A stretch of 55,039 nt of DNA from DASPHG01 sp035629775 (lineage in GTDB: Bacteria > Actinomycetota > Thermoleophilia > Solirubrobacterales > Thermoleophilaceae), in assembly GCA_035629775.1 (NCBI GenBank), contig DASPHG010000026.1:1-55039 (forward strand), given 5' to 3'. Shown piece by piece: positions 49,219 through 55,039 of the stretch; positions within the stretch are counted from its first letter, which is position 1, and each line of letters opens with the position of its first letter. Position numbers and translations under genes: made by a program. A model generated the notes under the pieces. That model saw nothing but the letters and a program-made list of their open reading frames with translations, was not told where the DNA came from and did not search any database.

Positions 49219-51002
49219 GTGAAGACCACCCACACCTCAGGCCGGTCCCGGCCCCCGGTGCGGCTGCGGCCGCTGCGGAGACGGCTCCCCAGGACGAGAA
49301 TCACACGGGGCTCGTCCCGCCGACGCGTCGCGGCGGCGGCGCGCGCTTCATCTCGGACGTGATCGTCGAGCTCGGCTTCGTGCCCGCGGAGCGGGTGCAG
49401 GCCGCGGTCGAAGAGGCCAAGTCGGCCGCCGAGACGCCCGAGCAGATCCTGGTCGCCGCCGGCGACCTGACCTCGGAGCAGCTCGCGCGGGCGATCGCCG
49501 AGCGCTTCGGTCTGGACTTCGCCGACCTGTCGGTCTACAAGACCGATCCCGGTGCCGTGAACCTGGTGACCGCACAGGCGGCCAAGCGCTACAACGCCGC
49601 GCCGATCGGCTTCGACGAGAGCGGGAAGAGGCTGATCGTCGCGATGGCCGACCCGTCGAACGTGCTGGCCCTCGACGACCTGAAGCTGATGACGGGTCAC
49701 CCGATCACGCGTGTCGTCGCCGCCCCGGACGACCTCCAGGCGGTGATCGCGCGCATGAGCAGGCTCGACGACGCGGTGGCCGAGGCGATCGACGAGGGCG
49801 ACGACGACGACGACCTCGCCTCGCTCACCGAGGTCCGCGAGTCCGCCGACGACGCGCCGGTCATCAAGCTCGTCAACTCCCTGATCGCACAGGCGGTCGA
49901 GGAGGGCGCGTCCGACGTGCACTTCGAGCCGATGGAGTCGCGCGACATGCGCGTCCGGTACCGCATCGACGGCGTGCTGCGTGAGACCACGCAGATCCCG
50001 AAGCGCATGAACGCCGGCGTCATCTCGCGCGTGAAGATCATGGCCGACCTGGACATCGCCGAGCGGCGGCTGCCCCAGGACGGGCGCGTGTCGCTGCGGG
50101 TCGAGGGCCACGCCGTGGACATCCGCGTCGTCACCATCCCCGGCGTCTGGGGCGAGGGGATCGTCATGCGCCTCCTCGACAAGGAGCAGGTGCTCCTCTC
50201 GATGGACACGCTCGGGATCACCGGCGACTCGCTGGTGCGCTTCGACGGCGCGATCCGCCAGTCCTACGGCGCGATCCTCGTGACCGGGCCGACCGGCTCG
50301 GGCAAGTCCACGACTCTGTACGCGGCGCTGAACGCGATCAACAGCATCGAGAAGAACATCCTCACCATCGAGGACCCCGTCGAGTACCAGCTGCCCGGCA
50401 TCAACCAGATCCAGGTCAACCTGAAGGCCGGCCTCGGCTTCGCCCAGGGCCTGCGCTCGATGCTGCGCGCCGACCCCGACATCATCATGGTCGGCGAGAT
50501 CCGCGACGCGGAGACGGCGCGGATCGCGGTCGAGTCCGCCCTGACCGGCCACCTCGTCCTCTCGACGCTCCATACGAACGACGCCCCGTCGGCGATCACC
50601 CGCCTCACAGAGATGGGGATCGAGCCCTTCCTGACCGCCTCGGCGGTCGACTGCATCGTCGCGCAGCGGCTGGCGCGGAAGCTGTGCGCGCACTGCAAGC
50701 AGCGCGTCGTGCTTAGCCAGGCGTCGCTCGAGGCGGCCGGCTTCCCGGCGGATCTCGACGTCGAGGCGTACGACCCAGCCGGCTGCCCGCGCTGCAACCA
50801 CTCGGGCTACAAGGGCCGGCTCGGCGTATACGAGGTGATGACGCTCTCCGAGGAGATCCGCGCCATGACGATCGAGCAGACCTCCTCGGACGTCGTCCGC
50901 GACATCGCGATCAAGCAGGGGATGAAGCCCCTCCGGATCGACGGCCTCGACAAGGTGAAGCAGGGGCTTACGTCGATCGCCGAAGTCGCCCGCGTCGCGT
51001 AA
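49215..51002 (+). CDS. pilB: type IV pilus assembly ATPase PilB (GspE family)
   Basis: A 595-residue hexameric secretion ATPase. The N-terminal MshEN-like region (~50-185) has FISDVIVELGFVPAERVQAAV and LARAIAERFGLDFADLS. The core has the Asp box VEEGASDVHFEP, Walker A GPTGSGKSTT, Walker B-type DPDIIMVGEIRD and the His box LVLSTLHTNDAPSAITRL. A zinc site of two CxxC pairs (CAHC, CPRC) typifies extension ATPases. The first MshEN motif lacks the RLG residues of strong cyclic-di-GMP binders. It powers pilus extension with PilC. Confidence 0.95.
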   Translation: MSEDHPHLRPVPAPGAAAAAAETAPQDENHTGLVPPTRRGGGARFISDVIVELGFVPAERVQAAVEEAKSAAETPEQILVAAGDLTSEQLARAIAERFGLDFADLSVYKTDPGAVNLVTAQAAKRYNAAPIGFDESGKRLIVAMADPSNVLALDDLKLMTGHPITRVVAAPDDLQAVIARMSRLDDAVAEAIDEGDDDDDLASLTEVRESADDAPVIKLVNSLIAQAVEEGASDVHFEPMESRDMRVRYRIDGVLRETTQIPKRMNAGVISRVKIMADLDIAERRLPQDGRVSLRVEGHAVDIRVVTIPGVWGEGIVMRLLDKEQVLLSMDTLGITGDSLVRFDGAIRQSYGAILVTGPTGSGKSTTLYAALNAINSIEKNILTIEDPVEYQLPGINQIQVNLKAGLGFAQGLRSMLRADPDIIMVGEIRDAETARIAVESALTGHLVLSTLHTNDAPSAITRLTEMGIEPFLTASAVDCIVAQRLARKLCAHCKQRVVLSQASLEAAGFPADLDVEAYDPAGCPRCNHSGYKGRLGVYEVMTLSEEIRAMTIEQTSSDVVRDIAIKQGMKPLRIDGLDKVKQGLTSIAEVARVA

Positions 51003-51061
51003 GCGTCCAGACGCAGGCCCCGCGCCTAAGCAGAACGGCCGTCGAGGCCGAAAAAGCCTCC

Positions 51062-52135
51062 ATGAACTTCGACTTCGCCGACGTCCTGATCGAAGTCATG
51101 GAGCGCGGCGCGTCCGACCTCCATGTAACGGCAGGCGTCCCACCCATGGTCCGCGAGCGCGGCCACCTGTCCGCCCTCGACTTCCCGGCCCTCAGCCCGC
51201 AGGACACGCGCGAGATCGTCTACTCGATCCTCACGAACGACCAGCGCAAGAAGCTCGAGAACGAGTGGCAGATCGACCTCTCCTACTCGATCCCGGGCCG
51301 CGCGCGGTTCCGCGTGAACGCGTACTTCCAGCGCGCCGCGATCGGCGCCGCCTTCCGGCTTATCCCGAGCGAGATGCCGCAGCTCGAGCAGCTCGGCCTC
51401 CCGCCGGTGCTGGACGACTTCGTGACCAAGCCGCGCGGATTCGTGCTCGTCACGGGCCCGACCGGCTCGGGCAAGTCCACAACCCTCGCGGCGATGATGG
51501 ACCGGATCAACCGGACCCGTCACGAGCACATCATGACCGTGGAGGATCCGATCGAGTTCCTCCACCCGCACCGCTCGTGCATCGTCAACCAGCGTGAGAT
51601 CGGCGGCGACGCGCAGAGCTTCGCGATGGCGCTGAAGGCCGCTCTTCGCCAGGACCCCGACGTGATCCTCGTCGGCGAGATGCGCGACCTCGAGACGATC
51701 GAGACCGCGCTGACCGCGGCCGAGACCGGCCACCTCGTCTTCGCCACCCTGCACACGCAGGACACCGCGCAGACGGTGGACCGGATCGTGGACGTGTTCC
51801 CGCCGGAGCAGCAGCACCAGGTCCGGATGCAGCTCTCGATCGCCCTTCAGGGCATCGTCACGCAGCAGCTCCTGCCGACGGCAGACGGCCGCGGCCGCGT
51901 GTGCGCAACCGAGGTGCTTGTGCCGACGCCGGCAATCAGGAACCTGATCCGCGAGGGCAAGACGCACCAGATCTACTCGGCGCTTCAGACCGGCAGCTCG
52001 CACGGCATGCAGACGATGGACACGGCGCTCGCCGACCTTGTCCGCCGCGGCAAGATCACGCGCGAGCTGGCCGAGCAGCGTTCCTCGACCCCGGAGGAGC
52101 TCCGCAGGCTTCTCGGGCACGTGCAGGCGGCCTAG
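51062..52135 (+). CDS. pilT: type IV pilus retraction ATPase PilT
   Basis: A 357-residue retraction motor. The N-terminus MNFDFADVLIEVMERGASDLHVTAG is typical. It has Walker A GPTGSGKSTT, Asp box VEDPIEFLH, Walker B DPDVILVGEMRD, His box LVFATLHTQDTAQTVDR and the PilT-specific AIRNLIREGKTHQIYSALQ. No zinc cysteines are present, distinguishing it from PilB. A 59-nt gap separates it from pilB. No clear ribosome binding site is seen at the ATG. Confidence 0.96.
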   Translation: MNFDFADVLIEVMERGASDLHVTAGVPPMVRERGHLSALDFPALSPQDTREIVYSILTNDQRKKLENEWQIDLSYSIPGRARFRVNAYFQRAAIGAAFRLIPSEMPQLEQLGLPPVLDDFVTKPRGFVLVTGPTGSGKSTTLAAMMDRINRTRHEHIMTVEDPIEFLHPHRSCIVNQREIGGDAQSFAMALKAALRQDPDVILVGEMRDLETIETALTAAETGHLVFATLHTQDTAQTVDRIVDVFPPEQQHQVRMQLSIALQGIVTQQLLPTADGRGRVCATEVLVPTPAIRNLIREGKTHQIYSALQTGSSHGMQTMDTALADLVRRGKITRELAEQRSSTPEELRRLLGHVQAA

Positions 52136-52147
52136 CAAGGAAGACTC

Positions 52148-53359
52148 ATGGCGACCTACGCCTACAAAGCGCTCGACCTCCAGGGCGCTCCCACCAAGGG
52201 CGAGATCGATGGAGACGACAAGCAGGCCGTCGCGTCGAACCTGCGCGCGAAGGGCCTGATCGTCCTCGACATCGAGGAGCGGATTCCGAAGAGCGCGGGC
52301 GACATCCTCGCGCGCTTCAAGAAGGTAAAGGCCCAGGAGCTGACGGTCATGACCCGTCAGCTCTCGACGATGGTCTCGTCGGGCATGTCGCTGCTGCGCG
52401 CGCTGTACGTCCTCGAGGACCAGGCCGAGTCGGACAAGCTGCGCGAGACGCTGGTCGCGGTCCGCAAGGACGTCGAGGCGGGCATCTCGCTCTCCGACTC
52501 GCTCGCGAAGCACCCCGCGGTCTTCAACGACCTCTACGTCGCGATGGTGGCCGCCGGTGAGACCGGCGGCATCCTGGAGAGCACGCTGCGCCGGGTCGCC
52601 GATCAGCTCGAGAAGGACGAGGAGCTCCGGCGCCAGGTCAAGTCGGCGATGGTCTACCCGTCGCTGATCGGAGGCTTCGCGCTGGTCGTGCTGGTCGCCC
52701 TCGTCGCGTTCCTCGTCCCGGTGTTCGCCGGGGTGTTCGAGGACTTCGGCGGCGAGCTCCCGGCCATCACCAAGTTCACCGTGATGCTCTCCGACTTCAT
52801 CACCGGCATGTGGTATCTCGCGATCGCCCTCACCTGGGGCCTCGTGTTCGCCTTCCGCAAGTGGAAGGCCACCGAGAGCGGCCGCATGCAGTGGGACCGC
52901 TTCAAGCTGAAGGTGCCGTGGAAGATCGGCGACATCGTCCAGAAGGTCTGCATCGCGCGCTTCTCGCGGACGTTCTCGGCGCTCGTCGGCGCCGGCGTGC
53001 CGATGCTCGAGGCGATCGAGATCGTCGGCAAGACGTCGGGCAACAAGGTGATCGAGAAGGCGATGGGGGACGTCCGCGCCTCGGTAACGAAGGGCGGCAC
53101 GATCTCGACGCCGATGCGCGCCGCGCCGGTATTCCCGACCATGGTCACGCAGATGATCGGCGTGGGCGAGGAGACGGGCGCCCTCGACGCGATGATGGAC
53201 AAGGTCGCCGACTTCTACGAGTCGGAGGTCGAGGCCTCGGTGAAGGCGCTGACGTCGATCCTCGAGCCCGTCATGATCGTCGTCGTGGGCGGAATCGTCG
53301 GCTTCATCATCATCGCGATGTACATGCCGATGTTCTCGATCTACGACCAGATCAAGTAG
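52148..53359 (+). CDS. pilC: type IV pilus inner membrane platform protein PilC (GspF family)
   Basis: A 403-residue platform protein with two GspF repeats. The N-terminus is MATYAYKALDLQGAPTKGEI. Cytoplasmic repeats contain TRQLSTMVSSGMSLLRALYVLED and RTFSALVGAGVPMLEAIEIV. Three membrane helices include LIGGFALVVLVALVAFLVPVF and the C-terminal IVVVGGIVGFIIIAMYMPMF. AAGGAAG precedes the ATG. It completes the pilB-pilT-pilC motor; no pilin, prepilin peptidase, pilM-O or secretin genes follow, so they lie elsewhere. Confidence 0.96.
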   Translation: MATYAYKALDLQGAPTKGEIDGDDKQAVASNLRAKGLIVLDIEERIPKSAGDILARFKKVKAQELTVMTRQLSTMVSSGMSLLRALYVLEDQAESDKLRETLVAVRKDVEAGISLSDSLAKHPAVFNDLYVAMVAAGETGGILESTLRRVADQLEKDEELRRQVKSAMVYPSLIGGFALVVLVALVAFLVPVFAGVFEDFGGELPAITKFTVMLSDFITGMWYLAIALTWGLVFAFRKWKATESGRMQWDRFKLKVPWKIGDIVQKVCIARFSRTFSALVGAGVPMLEAIEIVGKTSGNKVIEKAMGDVRASVTKGGTISTPMRAAPVFPTMVTQMIGVGEETGALDAMMDKVADFYESEVEASVKALTSILEPVMIVVVGGIVGFIIIAMYMPMFSIYDQIK

Positions 53360-53388
53360 TTCGCGACGAACCTGGGCGGTAGCGGCTG

Positions 53389-53394
53389 TAGGCT
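53389..53394 (+). promoter_or_regulatory. -10 element (leaderless) of ATC-started small membrane protein
   Basis: TAGGCT ends exactly 7 nt before the ATC at 53402, the spacing seen for other leaderless starts in the window. Confidence 0.5.
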
Positions 53395-53401
53395 GGCGCC
53401 C

Positions 53402-53677
53402 ATCGGCTGTTTCCTCGCACTACTGGCCCTCATCTCGCCACGGCTGGTCCTCTTCCTGCTGTGGCTCTTCGATGACATCCTCAGCCGCGCGTACGACAGC
53501 TGGGCGGTCCCGCTCGTCGGGTTCTTCATCCTGCCGTGGACGACGCTCAGCTACGTCGCCTTCTGGGACTGGGGCTCGGGCCGTCACGTGACCGGCGTCG
53601 AGTGGTTCTTCGTGGGATTCTTCTTCCTGGTCGACCTTGGCTCCTGGTTCGGCGGCAACCAGGCGCGCGCGGACTAG
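53402..53677 (+). CDS. small membrane protein with apparent ATC start codon
   Basis: A 91-residue integral membrane protein with three to four hydrophobic helices: IGCFLALLALISPRLVLFLL, then WAVPLVGFFILPWTTLSYVA, then VEWFFVGFFFLVDLGSWFGG. It resembles a small actinobacterial membrane family whose members, as I recall, begin with Met-Gly-Cys and share SPR and PWTTL-like motifs. Here the first codon is ATC. No ATG, GTG or TTG occurs until well past the first helices, but TAGGCT lies 7 nt upstream. I therefore read ATC as the start; a sequencing error from ATG is the alternative. Confidence 0.7.
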   Translation: MGCFLALLALISPRLVLFLLWLFDDILSRAYDSWAVPLVGFFILPWTTLSYVAFWDWGSGRHVTGVEWFFVGFFFLVDLGSWFGGNQARAD

Positions 53678-53695
53678 CCCGGCCCCAGGGCCCTC

Positions 53696-53714
53696 GGCCG
53701 CTTCGTGAGCGGCC
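53696..53714 (+). terminator. hairpin terminator after small membrane protein
   Basis: Stem GGCCGCT / AGCGGCC with loop TCGTG, 18 nt after the stop. No T tract follows. Confidence 0.5.
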
Positions 53715-53771
53715 TCACCGACCACAACTGCCCGACCGATTAATTTGGGAGGTGGACCTGGTCTTACTCCC

Positions 53772-55039
53772 ATGACCCTTCGAAACGAACAGAGCCGCTG
53801 GGCAGCCCTCTACGTCCTCTGCACGGGGATGCTGATGATCGTTCTCGACATGACCGTCGTGAACGTCGCGCTGCCGTACATCCAGGACGACCTCGGGTTC
53901 TCCAATTCGAGCCTCGCCTGGACGGTAAACGCCTATCTGATCGCGTTCGGAGGCCTCCTGCTTCTGGCGGGCCGCCTGGGGGACCTGGTCGGCCGCCGGG
54001 ACGTCTTCCTGACGGGGCTCGCCGTATTCACCATCGCGTCGCTCCTGTGCGGCCTGGCGCAGAGCCAGGAAGTGCTGGTCGGTGCCCGCTTCCTGCAGGG
54101 GATCGGCGGGGCGATGACGTCGGCCGTGATCCTCGGGATGATCGTGACGATGTTCCCGGAGCCGCGGGAGCAGGCGAAGGCGATCGGGATCTACGCGTTC
54201 GTCGCCTCGGGCGGCGGCTCGGTCGGCCTGCTCGCGGGCGGCATCCTGACCCAGTCGATCAACTGGCACTGGATCTTCTTCATCAACGTGCCGATCGCGA
54301 TCGCCACCGCGTTCTTCGCCGTCCGCCTTATGGGCCGCGACAAGGGCATCGGCTTCGGCGGCGGGGCGGACGTCCCGGGCGCCGTGCTCATCACGAGCTC
54401 GCTGATGCTCGGCGTCTACACGATCGTCAAGCCGGCCGCGGAGCAGGGCTGGACCGATCCCCAGACGCTGCTGCTCAGTGGGGTCGCGACCGCGCTTCTC
54501 GTCGCGTTCATCGCACGCGAGGCCACCGCCCGCAACGCGCTGATACCGCTCGGGATCTTCCGCTCTCGGAACGTGAGCGGCGCGAACGTCATACAGGCGC
54601 TCAGCATCGCCGGGATGTTCGCCATGTTCTTCCTCGGAACGCTGTATCTGCAGCGGATCCTCGGCTACGACGCGCTCGAGATCGGCTTCGCGTTCCTGCC
54701 CGCCACGATCGCGATGGGACTCATGTCGGCCCGCTACTCCGACCGCCTGGTCACCCGGTTCGGCGCGCGCACCACGCTGATCCCCGGGCTTGTCCTGATC
54801 ATGGCCGCGCTGGCGCTCTTCACCCGCGCCCCGGTGGGCGGCAGCTGGGTCGAGCACGTGCTCCCCGTGATGCTCCTGCTCGGCTTCGGCGCCGGCATGG
54901 CGTTCCCCGCCCTGATGAGCCTGGCGATGTCGGACGTCGACCAGAGCGAGGCCGGCCTGGCATCGGGTCTCGTGAACACGACGGCTCAGGTGGGGGCGGC
55001 GCTCGGCCTGGCGGTCCTGGCGACGCTCTCCTCCGAGCA
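53772..55039 (+). CDS. MFS drug-efflux transporter, DHA2/EmrB-QacA family (3' truncated)
   Basis: The first 422 residues of a 14-helix-type proton antiporter; the frame runs off the right edge. Signature motifs are LDMTVVNVALP (helix 1, with the DHA2 acidic residue), GRLGDLVGRRDVF (loop 2-3 motif A), ARFLQGIGGAMTSA and NWHWIFFINVPIA. The ATG at 53772 lies in ATGA, overlapping the stop of a possible 7-codon upstream frame starting at GTG 53752. TAATTT at 53741-53746 may be the -10 element. Export of toxic compounds is the usual role. Confidence 0.93.
   Translation, partial: MTLRNEQSRWAALYVLCTGMLMIVLDMTVVNVALPYIQDDLGFSNSSLAWTVNAYLIAFGGLLLLAGRLGDLVGRRDVFLTGLAVFTIASLLCGLAQSQEVLVGARFLQGIGGAMTSAVILGMIVTMFPEPREQAKAIGIYAFVASGGGSVGLLAGGILTQSINWHWIFFINVPIAIATAFFAVRLMGRDKGIGFGGGADVPGAVLITSSLMLGVYTIVKPAAEQGWTDPQTLLLSGVATALLVAFIAREATARNALIPLGIFRSRNVSGANVIQALSIAGMFAMFFLGTLYLQRILGYDALEIGFAFLPATIAMGLMSARYSDRLVTRFGARTTLIPGLVLIMAALALFTRAPVGGSWVEHVLPVMLLLGFGAGMAFPALMSLAMSDVDQSEAGLASGLVNTTAQVGAALGLAVLATLSSE

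Noticed and set aside
1..55039. CRISPR arrays, insertion sequences, prophage genes or integrases
   Set aside because: No spaced direct repeats of CRISPR type, transposase or integrase motifs, or terminal inverted repeats were seen on either strand.

Overview
The window is 55 kb of very GC-rich, densely coding, chromosomal DNA from an actinobacterium. The best fit is a member of the Thermoleophilia (Solirubrobacterales/Gaiellales). This rests on GC-rich codon use, the actinobacterial gene strings MBL hydrolase-hisS-aspS and alaS-ruvX-mltG-aroE, a potassium-independent proton pyrophosphatase, and a secreted 'LTYANVV...LGGTTYAA' protein family common in that group. No transposase, integrase, phage gene or CRISPR array is visible. 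Placement below class level is inference.

Layout. Positions 1-10.5 kb hold the end of a membrane pyrophosphatase, two alpha/beta hydrolases, two APC-type permeases with universal-stress-protein tails, two TrkA-type regulators that suggest a potassium module, and a ferredoxin-reductase-like flavoprotein. From 10.5 to 15.3 kb come tRNA-Gln(CUG), a secreted protein and two tandem secreted glucose/sorbosone-dehydrogenase-like proteins with PKD domains. From 15.3 to 26.3 kb, mostly on the minus strand, lie a heterodimeric ABC exporter, a small lipoprotein, LigD, a glycosyltransferase, a secreted protein, tRNA-Met and a 998-residue Calx-beta protein. From 26.3 to 34.3 kb, mostly plus, are formiminotransferase, an MBL hydrolase, hisS, aspS, an IscU-like/MnmA fusion, and an anti-sigma-like/sigma-factor pair. 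From 34.7 to 40.5 kb is a five-gene peptide ABC importer operon. From 40.5 to 55 kb are an MFS transporter, a membrane HD-GYP protein, alaS-ruvX-mltG-aroE, a thioredoxin-like membrane protein, the type IV pilus motor set pilB-pilT-pilC, a small membrane protein, and the start of a DHA2 efflux pump.

Two themes stand out. First, many genes have a TAnnnT hexamer ending 6-8 bases (once 11) before the start codon with no Shine-Dalgarno sequence, the arrangement expected for leaderless mRNAs. This spacing can be used to place starts. Second, conserved protein N-termini in several genes lie upstream of any ATG/GTG/TTG: hisS (CTG overlapping the previous stop), a secreted protein (CTG behind a good ribosome binding site), a small membrane protein (ATC exactly where the leaderless spacing predicts it), and an OppC-type permease (start unresolved). 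These genes would be mis-started or missed by ordinary gene calling.

Other points of interest are an IscU-like domain lacking its third cysteine fused to the tRNA thiolase MnmA, an in-frame array of nine heptanucleotide repeats inside mltG, a diverged non-coding element with core ACGAATGT near three genes, and an anti-sigma-like protein that appears to lack its ATP-binding boxes.
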